Shown here: positions 1 to 8,162 of the stretch, piece after piece
Layout of the letters: every line of letters begins with the position of its first letter
How positions within the stretch are numbered: the stretch's first letter is position 1
NCBI GenBank assembly: GCA_963848415.1
Contig: CAWKDN010000001.1
Coordinates: 1,178,001-1,242,000 of the forward strand
Source of the DNA: CAVQBC01 sp963848415
Lineage (GTDB): Bacteria; Actinomycetota; Thermoleophilia; Solirubrobacterales; Solirubrobacteraceae
Reading direction: 5' to 3'
Length of the DNA stretch: 64,000 nucleotides
Position numbers and translations under genes: made by a program
Notes under the pieces: generated by a model
The model's input: the letters and a program-made list of their open reading frames with translations, nothing else
Told to the model about the DNA's origin: nothing
Databases searched by the model: none

Positions 1-2
1 CC

Positions 3-77
3 AAGTGCGACGAGGTCGCCGCCAACGACTACGAGGGGTTCGCCATCGCCGGCACCCTGGAAGGGACCACCGCGTGA
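3..77 (+). CDS. C-terminal end of an unidentified protein (5' truncated by window)
   Basis: The last 24 codons of a gene entering from the left read KCDEVAANDYEGFAIAG and continue to a TGA at 75-77. The reading frame overlaps the GTG start of the next gene by four bases (GTGA, 74-77), the usual sign of translational coupling. Too little is present to name a family. The coupling suggests it shares an operon with the MetX-like gene that follows. Confidence 0.55.
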   Translation, partial: KCDEVAANDYEGFAIAGTLEGTTA

Positions 78-1135
78 TCGAGAACCCGTTCTACACCCCC
101 GAGTTCCACGGCGACTACGAGTTCGTCAGCGTCGGGGCGCTCGAGCTCGAGGAGGGCGGGCAGATCCCGGACTGCCAGCTCGCGGTGGCTACCTTCGGCG
201 AGCTCAACGCGGCCAGGGACAACGCCATCTTCGTCTCGACCTGGTTCTCGGGGACGCATCAGATCTGGCGCGAGGTCTACATCGGCCCCGAGCACGCGCT
301 GGACCCGTCGAAGTACTTCATCGTCGTCGCCGACCAGATCGGCAGCGGGCTCTCGACCTCACCGCACAACGCCGACGGGGCCAACGCCGGCCTGGCCATG
401 TCGAAGTTCCCGCCCGTCCGCATCGGCGACGACGTCGTCGCCCAGGAGCGGCTCCTGCGCGAGCACTTCGGCATCGAGCAGCTCGCCCTGGTGGTGGGCG
501 GCTCGATGGGCGCCCAGCAGACCTACGAGTGGGCGGTGCGCTTCCCCGACAAGGTCCTGCGCGCCGCGCCGATCGCCGGCACGGCCCAGAACACGCCCCA
601 CGACTTCCTGTTCACCCGCACGCTGATGGACGCCATCACGTCCGACCCCGGCTTCAACGGCGGCGAGTACGCCTCCAACGCCGACGTGGTCGCCGGCCTC
701 AAGCGCCACGCCCACCTCTGGGGGGTCGTCGGCATGTCGACCGAGTTCTGGAAGCAGGAGGTCTGGCGGGCGCTGGAGTTCGAGTCCATGGACGGCTTCA
801 TCGACGAGTTCCTGGAGCCGTACTTCACCGTCATGGACCCCAACGACCTGCTGACGCAGGCGTGGAAGTGGCAGCGCGGCGACGTCGCGCGGCACACGGG
901 CGGCGACCTCGCCGCCGCGCTCGGGCGGATCACGGCGAAGACCTTCGTCATGCCGATCGACGAGGACATGTTCTTCCCGCCCCGCGACTGCGAGCCCGAG
1001 CAGGAGATGATCGCCGGATCGGAGCTGCGCGTCGTCGAGGACGTGCTCGGCCACCTGGCGCTGTTCGGGGTCTCGCCGACCTACATGCCGCAGATCGACC
1101 GCCACCTCGGCGACCTGCTGGCGACCCCGGTGTAG
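74..1135 (+). CDS. Alpha/beta-fold hydrolase, homoserine O-acetyltransferase (MetX)-like
   Basis: A 353-residue cytoplasmic alpha/beta-hydrolase of the homoserine acetyltransferase group, enzymes that move an acyl group from acyl-CoA to a homoserine or serine hydroxyl, or act as related hydrolases. The nucleophile elbow is GGSMGAQQ, the probable acid lies in DEDMFFPPRD, and the catalytic His is in VLGHLALFG, so the Ser-Asp-His triad looks intact. GTG at 74 was chosen because it overlaps the preceding stop and opens with IENPFYTPEF just before the family's conserved N-terminal strand; the longer reading frame adds only Arg-rich sequence. Many family members are not true MetX, so the substrate is uncertain. 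No methionine genes lie beside it. Confidence 0.8.
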   Translation: MIENPFYTPEFHGDYEFVSVGALELEEGGQIPDCQLAVATFGELNAARDNAIFVSTWFSGTHQIWREVYIGPEHALDPSKYFIVVADQIGSGLSTSPHNADGANAGLAMSKFPPVRIGDDVVAQERLLREHFGIEQLALVVGGSMGAQQTYEWAVRFPDKVLRAAPIAGTAQNTPHDFLFTRTLMDAITSDPGFNGGEYASNADVVAGLKRHAHLWGVVGMSTEFWKQEVWRALEFESMDGFIDEFLEPYFTVMDPNDLLTQAWKWQRGDVARHTGGDLAAALGRITAKTFVMPIDEDMFFPPRDCEPEQEMIAGSELRVVEDVLGHLALFGVSPTYMPQIDRHLGDLLATPV

Positions 1136-1164
1136 GCACCGCCCGGGTCGCGCCGCCTCCGGAT

Positions 1165-1809
1165 GGGAGCTCTCTCGTCCGGAGGCCGTACGCGATCGAG
1201 CTGCGCGACCGCCGCGACGGGGACCGCAAGCACGTCGTCGCCTACGAGACGGCCCGGGCGATCGGGCGCTACGCGGCCCGCACGCGCTTCGTCGAGCTCC
1301 GCCTCGACGGCGTCTACGTGCTGATGGAGAAGCTCGACCTGGGCGACGCCACGTCGAGGGCGAGGCGTTGCTCGAGGACGCCTTCCACGCGAGCACCTAC
1401 ATGGCCCTGCACGCCGACGGCCGGCTGCGGCTCGGGCCGCTGTGGGACTTCGACATCTCGATGGGGAACTCGGACTGCGGCGCCAGCCGCCAGCTGCCGG
1501 AGTAGATGCTCTCGCGGCGCGACTGGACGGAGCGGCTGTACGCGGACCGCGCGTTCACGCGCGCTGGCCGCACGCTGGGAGGAGCTGCGCCGGGGCGGGC
1601 TCCGCGACCGCGTGCTCGAGGCGGTGTCGCGGGGCTGGGCGGCGCTCCGCGGTGAGGTCAATCGCAACTTCGCACGCTGGCCGGTGCTCGACCGGCGCAT
1701 CTGGCCCAACCCGCGAGCCCGCGCCAGCTATCGCCCGGAGCTGCGGTTCCTGCGGTCGTGGCTCGAGCGGCGGATCCGGTGGATCGACCGCAACGTCGGC
1801 CGGCTCTGA
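1165..1809 (+). pseudogene. CotH-kinase family protein, decayed
   Basis: Three consecutive segments match CotH (spore-coat/protein kinase-like) but in shifting frames. RFVELRLDGVYVLMEKLDL (about 1290-1340, frame 1) is the CotH strand preceding the ATP-site Glu/Lys region. LGPLWDFDISMGNSDCG (about 1430-1480, frame 3) is the metal-binding WDxD motif. An in-frame TAG at 1503 is followed by LSRRDWTERLYADRAF, after which the frame returns to 1 for a helical C-terminus ending RWIDRNVGRL at 1809. Two frame changes plus a stop make it non-functional. The intact family is usually longer and secreted or membrane-linked; no N-terminal signal segment remains. It ends one base before the PspC-like gene on the other strand. 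Confidence 0.75.
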
Positions 1810-1810
1810 G

Positions 1811-1996
1811 TCACTCCGAGGGCAGGATGATCCAGAGCGCCAGGTAGATCAGGACCTGCGGGCCCGGGAGCAGGAAGGAGAGCACGAAGAGCACCCGGAC
1901 CAAAGTGGTGGAGATCCCGAAGCGGCGCGCGAGGCCGGAGCACACCCCGGCGATGACGCGTTGGTCGCGGGGGCGGGAGAGCTCTGTGCGGGCCAT
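1811..1996 (-). CDS. PspC-domain small membrane protein
   Basis: A 61-residue protein. RVIAGVCSGLARRFGIS is the PspC core (helix contacting the membrane), followed by one transmembrane segment, LVRVLFVLSFLLPGPQVLIY, and a short tail ending in WIILPSE. PspC-domain proteins sense or respond to envelope stress in the phage-shock system. ATG at 1994-1996 was taken because it is the first start ahead of the domain; a longer in-frame reading is the shadow of uppP. It lies five bases downstream of uppP on the same strand, so the two are probably co-transcribed, joining undecaprenyl-phosphate recycling to envelope stress. Confidence 0.85.
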   Translation of the reverse strand: MARTELSRPRDQRVIAGVCSGLARRFGISTTLVRVLFVLSFLLPGPQVLIYLALWIILPSE

Positions 1997-2001
1997 GGCG
2001 C

Positions 2002-2820
2002 CTAGCTTATTGCCCCCGAGGCCGTCAGCGCCAGGACGAGCGCCCCGAGGGCGACGCGGTAGATCACGAAGACGTCCATGGTGTGCGTCACCAGCCAGCG
2101 CAGCAGGAAGGCGATCGAGGCGTAGCCCGTGATGAACGCGAGCAGCGTCGCGATCGCGGTCGCGCCGACGGTCGCGCTGCCCTCGCCGCCACCGATGTCG
2201 CGCAGCTCGAACAGGCCGCTGAGCACGACCGCGGGCACCGAGAGCAGGAACGAGTAGCGCGCGGCGGCCGCGCGGTCGAAGTTCAGGAACAGCCCGGCGG
2301 TCATCGTCGCCCCCGAGCGCGAGACACCCGGGATGAGCGCGAGCGCCTGGGCGAAGCCGATCAGGATGCCGTCGCGCACGCCGAGCGAGTCGAGCTCGCG
2401 CGTCCGCGTCGAGACGCGGTCGGCCACCGCCAGCACGAGGCCGAGCACGATCAGCGTCGTGCCGATCAAATACAGGCTGCGCGCGCTCGTCTCGATCTGG
2501 TCGGAGAACGCGAAGCCGAAGATGGCGATCGGGATCGTGCCGATGAGGATCAGCGCCCCCATGCGGAACTCGAGCGTGGAGCGCGCCTCGGGCCGGCGCA
2601 GCCCGGCGAGGAAGCCCACGAGGATGCCCCACAGGTCCTTGCGGAAGTACAGCAGCACGGCGGCCATCGTCCCGAGCTGGGTGACCGCGGTGAACGCCGC
2701 CCCCGGATCCTCCCAGCCGAGGAACGCGGGCACGATCCGCAGGTGGCCGGTGCTGGAGATCGGCAGGAACTCGGTGAGCCCCTGCACGATGCCGAGCACG
2801 ATCGCTTCGAGGGTCGACAT
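2002..2820 (-). CDS. uppP: Undecaprenyl-diphosphatase UppP (BacA)
   Basis: A 272-residue polytopic membrane enzyme that dephosphorylates undecaprenyl pyrophosphate to recycle the carrier lipid for peptidoglycan and other polymers, and can confer bacitracin tolerance. Both family signatures are present: EFLPISSTGHL near residue 18, with the Glu-rich/PxSSxGH active-site motif, and PGVSRSGATM near residue 165. About eight hydrophobic segments are evident. ATG at 2818-2820 begins MSTLEAIVLGIVQGLTEF, the standard family start; upstream in-frame codons are Arg/Gly-rich noise. Length is typical. A pspC-like gene follows immediately, and the SIS-domain gene is divergent on the other side. Confidence 0.95.
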   Translation of the reverse strand: MSTLEAIVLGIVQGLTEFLPISSTGHLRIVPAFLGWEDPGAAFTAVTQLGTMAAVLLYFRKDLWGILVGFLAGLRRPEARSTLEFRMGALILIGTIPIAIFGFAFSDQIETSARSLYLIGTTLIVLGLVLAVADRVSTRTRELDSLGVRDGILIGFAQALALIPGVSRSGATMTAGLFLNFDRAAAARYSFLLSVPAVVLSGLFELRDIGGGEGSATVGATAIATLLAFITGYASIAFLLRWLVTHTMDVFVIYRVALGALVLALTASGAIS

Positions 2821-2940
2821 GGCGTGGGTGAGGAGTGGTCTGGAGGCGGAACGACGGCGGCCCGCGAGATGCGGGCCGCAGCGGGACTCTAGAAGGTGGT
2901 CACCAGAGCAACGGCGCAGCGGAGTAGAACTCACGGGACC

Positions 2941-3966
2941 ATGCCCGGGAAGACGATGGCCGCCGAGATGGCCGAGCAGCCGGAGCGCCTTGCGGCGCTG
3001 CTGGACCGCCGGGAGGAGATCGCGGCGCTGGTCGGCGCGCTGGCGCCCGCGCCCGGCGCGCTGGCCGGGACCTCGATCGTCGCGCGCGGCTCCTCCGACA
3101 ACGCGGGCGTCTACGGCCGCTACCTGATCGAGCTGGCCAGCGGGCGCCCGGCCGGCCTGGCCTCGCCCAGCCTGCAGACGCTCTACCGCGCCCGCGTCGA
3201 CTACAGCGGCTACCTGGCGGTCGCGGTCAGCCAGTCGGGCTCGACGCCCGAGATCGTCACCACGCTGGGGCGGATGCAGGCCGCCGGCGCCGCCGGAGTC
3301 GCGGTCACGAACGACGCCGCGAGCGCACTCGCCGCCGAGGCCCAGGGGGTGGTCGCGCTCGAGACCGGCCCGGAGCTGGCGGTGCCGGCCACCAAGACGG
3401 TGACCGCGACGATGGCGGCGCTGGGCTGCGTCGCCGCCGCGCTCGGGCCGGCGCCGTTCTCCGGCGACGCCGCCCGGCGGCTGCCGGGGTGGGTGGCGGG
3501 CGTGCTCGCCGACGACGGGCCGGCCGAGCGACTGGCCGAGCGGCTGCACGCCGCCGGGCGCCTCGTCACCGTGGGCCGCGGCCTGCTGTTCGGCGCGGCG
3601 CTCGAAACGGCGCTCAAGCTCAAGGAGACGACCCTGACCGCCGCCGAGGGGTTCTCGGCCGCCGACCTGCGCCACGGCCCGATCGCCGTGGTCGAGCCTG
3701 GCCTGCCGGTGCTCGCGCTGCTCGGCGACGGGCCGGCGCGGGCGGACATGGACGCGCTGGTCGGCGAGCTGCGCCGGCGCGGCGCGCGGGTGTCCACGCT
3801 CGCCGGCGACGCGGACGCCGACCTCCCGCTGCCGCGCGACGTCCCCGAGGCGCTCGCGGCGATCCTGGCCGTGGTGCGCGCCCAGCAGCTCGCTCTCGCG
3901 CTCGCCCGCCGCCGCGGCCTGGACCCCGACGCCCCGGCCGGGCTGAGCAAGGTGACGGGGACCTGA
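2941..3966 (+). CDS. SIS-domain sugar isomerase/deaminase, GlmS isomerase-like
   Basis: A 341-residue protein made of two SIS (sugar isomerase) domains without the glutaminase domain of GlmS. The sugar-phosphate loop reads RGSSDNAG near residue 45 and SQSGSTPEIV near 100; the second domain has VGRGLLFGAALETALKLKE and the AEGFSAADLRHGP motif, with the conserved HGP. It ends in LSKVTGT, like GlmS and NagB-II/AgaS proteins. Known relatives deaminate or isomerise amino-sugar phosphates, so a role in amino-sugar catabolism (GlcN-6-P deaminase type II) is likely but not proven. ATG at 2941 was preferred over in-frame upstream codons because it precedes the first helix directly. No sugar transporter lies nearby. 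Confidence 0.85.
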   Translation: MPGKTMAAEMAEQPERLAALLDRREEIAALVGALAPAPGALAGTSIVARGSSDNAGVYGRYLIELASGRPAGLASPSLQTLYRARVDYSGYLAVAVSQSGSTPEIVTTLGRMQAAGAAGVAVTNDAASALAAEAQGVVALETGPELAVPATKTVTATMAALGCVAAALGPAPFSGDAARRLPGWVAGVLADDGPAERLAERLHAAGRLVTVGRGLLFGAALETALKLKETTLTAAEGFSAADLRHGPIAVVEPGLPVLALLGDGPARADMDALVGELRRRGARVSTLAGDADADLPLPRDVPEALAAILAVVRAQQLALALARRRGLDPDAPAGLSKVTGT

Positions 3967-3983
3967 CGCGGGCGGCCGGAGAG

Positions 3984-4084
3984 GATCCGGCTGCGCGGCC
4001 GGAGCCGCGCCCCGTCCGCGGGAAGGGCCGAGCCCACCCTGGAGCAGGTGTCGGGACTACGTGCACCTCCTTTCCGCCCGATGA
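3984..4084 (+). repeat. Dispersed ~100-bp repeat, copy A
   Basis: About 100 bases here match 5753-5855 with roughly ten differences and one single-base gap. The longest shared core runs from the CGCGCCCCGTCCGCGGGAAG segment through CCCACCCTGGAGCAGGTGTC. Each copy lies just upstream of ankyrin-protein sequence, so the repeat probably belongs to the leader of that gene and was duplicated with it. Confidence 0.8.
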
Positions 4085-4200
4085 CCTCGACTACTACGAC
4101 GGGCGGGCGTCCGGGCTCTGGCCCCGGCGCAGACTCGGGCGAGCCGTTCGCGCGCGCCTGCCGGGCGCTCGAGGCCCACGACGCCCACGCGCCCTGCGCT
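4081..4200 (+). pseudogene. Deleted second copy of the ankyrin-protein gene
   Basis: Two blocks match the intact ankyrin gene at 5892-7298. Bases 4085-4120 (DLDYYDGRA in translation) match 6160-6195, and 4133-4190 (a segment coding SGEPFARA in the intact gene) match 6347-6404. In the intact gene these blocks are about 150 bases apart; here they nearly touch and the frame between them is lost. With the shared upstream repeat, this is a remnant of a tandem or dispersed duplication that has lost its N-terminal coding part and all ankyrin repeats. Confidence 0.75.
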
Positions 4201-4269
4201 CCTCGCCGAGGTCGGGTCAGGACGTCGCGACAGCGTGATCGTTGCGCCGCCCAGGGGTAGGCCCGCGGC

Positions 4270-4527
4270 ATGTCTACGCAGCCAGACACCAAGGCCGGGA
4301 TGCGGCGCACGGGCTCGCGTCAACTGACGATCGGCGCACGCCTGCTGCTCGCGGGCGGCGTCCTCTTCGCCGTCGGGCTCGTCCTGATGCTGGCGACCGG
4401 CGGATTCGGGAACTTCGTCGGGGTCGTCGCGAGCGCGCTGGCGACGCCGCTGACGCTCGCGGGCGTGGCCCTCTCGCTCGCCGGTGTCGTCGGCCGGCGT
4501 GCGGCCGACGAGCAGCCGTTCGCCTGA
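4270..4527 (+). CDS. Small two-pass membrane protein
   Basis: 85 residues with two hydrophobic helices: ARLLLAGGVLFAVGLVLMLA, then LATPLTLAGVALSLAGVVG, joined by GGFGNFVGVVASA. The N-terminus is short and basic, and the C-terminal tail is polar. Family not recognised. The ATG is preceded by TAGGCC six bases upstream and has no Shine-Dalgarno sequence, fitting a leaderless message. It lies alone between the decayed ankyrin copy and the DHFR-like gene, both on the same strand. Function unknown. Confidence 0.65.
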   Translation: MSTQPDTKAGMRRTGSRQLTIGARLLLAGGVLFAVGLVLMLATGGFGNFVGVVASALATPLTLAGVALSLAGVVGRRAADEQPFA

Positions 4528-4721
4528 ACCGCACCAGGTCAGGGTGATGTCGCCGAGCGGCGGCGATGAGTCTCGCGGCCTCAGCCGGTCTCGTTTCCTG
4601 AACGCCCCGTGGACGACGGACAATGGCTGAGCGCCGCCTGAGTCCCGGGCCCACTCCGACCGACCTCGATCGCGACCGCAAGAGGACACCAGCGCCCCCG
4701 ATCACCGAAGGAGCAGACGCC

Positions 4722-5369
4722 ATGTCACTCGCCCGCGTGCAGAGCTTCTCCATCTCACTCGACGGCTTCGGCACCGGTGAGGGCCAGAGCCACGACGCGC
4801 CGTTCGGGCACGCCGGGGACAGGCTGCACGAGTGGATGTTCGCCACCCGGTGGGGCGGCGCGATGATCGGCCGGCCCGGGGGGACGGGCGGCATCGACGA
4901 CGCCTTCTCGCGGCTGTTCGCTCCGGGGATCGGCGCCGAGATCATGGGGGCCGGGAAGTTCGGCTACCCCGGATGGCACGAGAACCCGGAGTGGAAGGGG
5001 CCCTGGGGCCCCAACCCGCCGTTCCACACCCCGGTCTTCGTCCTTACCCACCACACGCGCCCGTCGATGGAGATGGAGGGCGGCACGACGTTCCACTTCC
5101 TCGACACGACGCCTGCCGAGGCGCTCCGGACGGCCCGCGAGGCCGCCGACGGCAAGGACGTCCGCATCGGCGGAGGTCCCACGGTCATCCGCGACTTCCT
5201 GGCCGCCCGTCTCGTCGACCACATGCACACCGTGGTGGTCCCGATCCTGCTCGGCCGGGGCGTGCGGGTCTGGGACGGACTGGAGGGCCTCGAGCAGGAC
5301 TACGAGATCGAGGCCGCCTCCTCGCCCACCGGGGTCACGCACGTCACGTTCGCTCGTGCGGGTGCCTGA
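4722..5369 (+). CDS. Dihydrofolate reductase-family protein (RibD C-terminal-like)
   Basis: A 215-residue protein of the RibD_C/DHFR-like fold that typically reduces a pterin, deazaflavin or similar substrate with NAD(P)H. The start MSLARVQSFSISLDGF has the conserved S-x-DGF. GAGKFGY is the first nucleotide-site segment, PVFVLTHHTRP the central strand, and IGGGPTVIRDFLAARLVDH the classical GG-NADPH motif, followed by VVVPILLGRGVRVWDGL. A good ribosome site, GAAGGAG, sits at 4706-4712 ahead of ATG 4722. Length is typical. Many relatives are small stand-alone reductases of unknown substrate; true folate reduction is less likely. A decayed RelE-type toxin gene follows on the opposite strand. Confidence 0.85.
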   Translation: MSLARVQSFSISLDGFGTGEGQSHDAPFGHAGDRLHEWMFATRWGGAMIGRPGGTGGIDDAFSRLFAPGIGAEIMGAGKFGYPGWHENPEWKGPWGPNPPFHTPVFVLTHHTRPSMEMEGGTTFHFLDTTPAEALRTAREAADGKDVRIGGGPTVIRDFLAARLVDHMHTVVVPILLGRGVRVWDGLEGLEQDYEIEAASSPTGVTHVTFARAGA

Positions 5370-5499
5370 GCCGCCTCGACCGAGAACCGCGAGCCGGCTC
5401 CTCCGCATCGGACCGCTGACCGAGTACCCAGGGTCGGCTCGGGCGGCCGCGACACCTCGGCGGTCGCGCCGGCGAGCGCCGGTCGCGCCGACGGGGTCG

Positions 5500-5718
5500 T
5501 GGGGGTGATGGCTGCGGGCAGGAGCCGAACGCGACCGAGCGATGGCGGATCGCGGCGACGCGCACGAGCCGGCCGCTGTCGAGCAGCTGGTAGACGACGC
5601 GATAGCTGCCGACCCGGAGCGAACGCAGCCCGCGCAGCCGGCCGTAGAGCTCGTGCCCCGCTGAGGGATCACGCTCGAGCAGCCCGCATGGGCAAGAGTT
5701 ACGCGATCGAGTACACAA
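5500..5718 (-). pseudogene. RelE/ParE-type toxin fragment
   Basis: The minus-strand translation contains LLERDPSAGHELYGRLRGLR, then SLRVGSYRVVYQLLDSGRLV and RVAAIRHRSVAFG. This is the central and C-terminal core of RelE-family mRNA-cleaving toxins (LxG-LRxLRxGxYRVxY, then the IxHR strand). The normal N-terminal helix pair is absent, the sequence before LLERD is unrelated, and the frame runs on past the usual C-terminus for dozens of Arg/Pro-rich residues. No antitoxin gene adjoins it. I take it as a broken toxin gene. Confidence 0.65.
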
Positions 5719-5752
5719 CTATCCGCCACCCCATTGCGCGGTGGCGCGGATA

Positions 5753-5855
5753 GCATCCGGGCTGCGCGGCCGGGGCCGCGCCCCGTCCGCGGGAAGGGCC
5801 GAGCCCACCCTGGAGCAGGTGTCGGCAAGAGGTGCACCTTCTTTCCGTCCGGTGA
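5753..5855 (+). repeat. Dispersed ~100-bp repeat, copy B
   Basis: Second copy of the repeat at 3984-4084. This copy lies directly upstream of the intact ankyrin gene (ribosome site at 5878-5885, GTG 5892), so it may hold that gene's promoter or leader. The copies share the block GCGGGAAGGGCCGAGCCCAC and differ mainly near the 3' end. Confidence 0.8.
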
Positions 5856-5891
5856 CAGCGGACCGCGGGCGAGCCGGAAAGGAGGCTGTCC

Positions 5892-7298
5892 GTGTCCGCA
5901 TCGCTGCCCGCCGCTCCCAGCCTGGAGCAGCTCCGAAAGCAGGCCAAGGAGCTGGCCCGCGCCCACCGAGCGGGCGAGGCCGGCGCCGTCGCGCGCGTCG
6001 CGGCCGAGAGCCCGGCACCGGGCGAGCGGCTCAAGCTCAGCCAGGCCCAGCGGGTGATCGCGCGCGAGTACGGCTTCGCCGGCTGGCCGCGCCTGAAGGC
6101 CTACGCCGAGCGCGTCGCCGCCCACGGCCCCGGCCTCCAGCACGCTTACCACGAGGACCTCGACTACTACGACGGACGGGCGTTCGGATTGCTGGCGTCC
6201 GCGCAGGACGGGACCGAGGGCGCGCTGGCGGCCTTCACCCGGCGGGGGGCGCCGCTCACGCGCGCGGGCGCGCGCACCGTCGTCGCGCGCCTGCACGGCT
6301 TTGCCGGCTGGCCGGCGCTGCGGCGCCACGTCGCGAGCCTGCGCGACTCGGGCGAGCCGTTCGCGCGCGCCTACCGGGCGATCGAGTCCCACGACGTCGA
6401 CGGGCTCCGCGCGCTGGTCGATCGCTTCCCCGAGCTGGTGGCCGCGGTGGGCACCAACGGCAACGACCTGCTCGGCATGGCGGGCGCGACCTGCGACGAG
6501 CGCCTCGTGGCGGTGCTGCTCGATCGCGGCGCGGACGTGCGTCGGGGCAACGCCCACGGCTGGACGCCGCTGCACCAGGCGGCCTACAGCGACCTGCCGC
6601 GCCTGGCGGAGTTGCTGCTCCACGCCGGCGCGCCGGTGGATGTCTCGGCGCGCGGCGAGGGCGGCACGCCGCTGGTGGTCGCGCTCTTCTGGGGCAACCG
6701 GGCGACCGCCGAGCTGCTCGCCGCTCACGGAGTGGTGCCGCCGAACCTGCGCGCCGCCGCGGGCCTCGGCCGGCTCGAGCTCCTCGACGCGCTCGTGGCG
6801 CCGGACGGCCGGTTGTCCGCGGCGGCGGGCGCGCAGCGCGGGTTCTACCGGCCGCACAGCGGCTTCCCCGCCTGGCACCCCGCCGACGACCCGGGTGAGA
6901 TCCTCGACGAGGCCCTGTCGTGGGCGGCGCGCAACGACCGCGTCGAGGCGCTCGGCCTGCTGGTCGACCGGGGCGCCGCCGTCGGCGCGGACGTCTACCG
7001 CGGCACCGCCCTGAGCTGGGCGGCGGCGAGCGGGCACGCGGCCTCGATCCACCGCCTGGTGGCGCTCGGGGCCGACCCGAGCCAGCGCACGACGTTCGGT
7101 GGCCCCGACCACGGCGGCGGCGCCACCGCGCTGCACCTCGCCGCGCAGGCCGGGCAGCTCGACGCGATCCGCGCGCTGCTCGCGGTCGGCGCCGACCCGG
7201 CGATACGCGACGAGCTCCACGGCGGCACGCCGGCCGACTGGGCCGCGTTCGGGGGGCAGGCCGCCGCCCGCGCGCTGCTTGCCGGCCCGCCGGGATGA
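5892..7298 (+). CDS. Ankyrin-repeat protein with N-terminal helical repeats
   Basis: 468 residues. The first ~150 hold two related helical units (EYGFAGWPRLKAYAERV near 57-73, LHGFAGWPALRRHVASL near 136-152), seen at the N-terminus of many actinobacterial ankyrin proteins. Ankyrin repeats follow: HGWTPLHQAAYSDLPRLAEL, EGGTPLVVALFWGNRATAEL, TALSWAAASGHAASIHRLVA, ATALHLAAQAGQLDAIRALL, and a last TPADWAAFGGQ unit. Such repeats bind other proteins; no enzyme domain is seen and there is no signal peptide. GTG 5892 was chosen for the strong AAAGGAGG at 5878-5885. A duplicated leader and a deleted copy of this gene lie 1.7 kb upstream. Partner unknown. Confidence 0.9.
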   Translation: MSASLPAAPSLEQLRKQAKELARAHRAGEAGAVARVAAESPAPGERLKLSQAQRVIAREYGFAGWPRLKAYAERVAAHGPGLQHAYHEDLDYYDGRAFGLLASAQDGTEGALAAFTRRGAPLTRAGARTVVARLHGFAGWPALRRHVASLRDSGEPFARAYRAIESHDVDGLRALVDRFPELVAAVGTNGNDLLGMAGATCDERLVAVLLDRGADVRRGNAHGWTPLHQAAYSDLPRLAELLLHAGAPVDVSARGEGGTPLVVALFWGNRATAELLAAHGVVPPNLRAAAGLGRLELLDALVAPDGRLSAAAGAQRGFYRPHSGFPAWHPADDPGEILDEALSWAARNDRVEALGLLVDRGAAVGADVYRGTALSWAAASGHAASIHRLVALGADPSQRTTFGGPDHGGGATALHLAAQAGQLDAIRALLAVGADPAIRDELHGGTPADWAAFGGQAAARALLAGPPG

Positions 7299-7309
7299 CG
7301 CCTGGCCGG

Positions 7310-7425
7310 CGTCCCGCCGGCGCTCTGCGCTCGGCCTGCTTGGCCAGGTAGGACATCGCGATCGGGGCCAGCAGCGGGAGCAACTTGGCGACGAGCCCGC
7401 TGTCGCCGCCCTCCGAGCGCCATGG
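7310..7425 (-). pseudogene. Possible DUF937-type fragment
   Basis: On the minus strand, GLVAKLLPLLAPIAMSYLAK resembles the conserved core of DUF937 proteins (LL-P-LAP-V/I-M). It has no start codon ahead of it and runs into Arg/Pro-rich noise, so at most it is a fragment. Evidence is short and this could be chance. Confidence 0.35.
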
Positions 7426-7459
7426 TCAACCGACCATGACACGGTGACCATGCCGACCC

Positions 7460-7630
7460 GCCGCAGCCGCTCGCCGACGCCATGCACGGCCCCTGGGTCC
7501 GGTTCGTCAGCGGCGAGCCGCCCCGGCCCGCGTACGAGGCGACGCCAGGCGCGTAGTGCGCTTCGACCGCGAGCGCGCGGTCGTCGAGGCTCCCTACGCG
7601 CACGTGCCGGCGCGCTGGCCGCACCGCTGA
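7460..7630 (+). pseudogene. Carboxylesterase type B C-terminal remnant
   Basis: LADAMHGPWVRFVSGEPPRP, then AYEATPG, is the C-terminal end of type B carboxylesterases/para-nitrobenzyl esterases (the DAW-x-FA-x-GxP--WPxY region). After a frame change at about 7550 it continues VVRFDRERAVVEAPYAHVPA, then RW, matching the family's MxFD--xxVxxDP segment and closing Trp, and stops at 7630. Only the last ~60 residues remain; the catalytic Ser, Glu and His regions are gone. Confidence 0.65.
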
Positions 7631-7783
7631 GCGGATCGTGCGCTCGGCGACCGCCGTCATCCCGCCGTCTCGCCGCCCGTAGACACCGAGATGGGCACCA
7701 TCCGGATCCGCTTGCCGGCGCCACGGCCTCATCGGTTTTCGCCCCTCGGGCACCTGGCCGCGCTCCGCCGCGGCGCGCGTCGC

Positions 7784-8162
7784 GTGAATCGCGTCGCGCG
7801 GCGCGCGCCATCAGGCGCCGCCCCGCTGCTGTTGCTCGGCGCACTGTCGACCTTTGGGCCGCTGGCGATCGACGTCTACCTGCCGGCGCTGCCGGCGCTC
7901 GCGACCGACCTGGGCGTCGACCGTCGACCGCCGCGGCGCAGCTGACGCTCACCGCCTGCCTCGTTGGCTGGCGCTCGGGCAGCTGCTGGCCGGTCCGCTC
8001 GCGATCGCGTCGGCCGGCGGCGGCCGCTGCTCGTCGCCCTGGGCGCGTTCGCCGCCGCGTCGGCGCTCTGCGCGGTCGCGCCCTCCGTGGCGGTCCTGCT
8101 CGCCGGCCGGCTCGTGCAAGGCCTTGCGGGCGGGGCGTCGATCGTGATCGCCCGCGCGCCGG
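7784..8162 (+). pseudogene. Bcr/CflA-type MFS drug transporter, N-terminal remnant with frameshifts
   Basis: Pieces in changing frames reproduce the N-terminal third of Bcr/CflA transporters. LLLLGALSTFGPLAIDVYLP and ALPALATDLGV come first, then AAAQLTLTACLVG, LALGQLLAGPLAIA, and finally RRRPLLVALGAFAAASALCA with LVQGLAGGASIVIARA. These match the first four helices in order, including the A-D-x-YLPALP motif. At least three frame changes occur within 380 bases. The rest of the transporter is missing: the match stops at about 8162, where the opposite-strand restriction-modification remnant begins, so this looks like a break junction. Confidence 0.75.
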
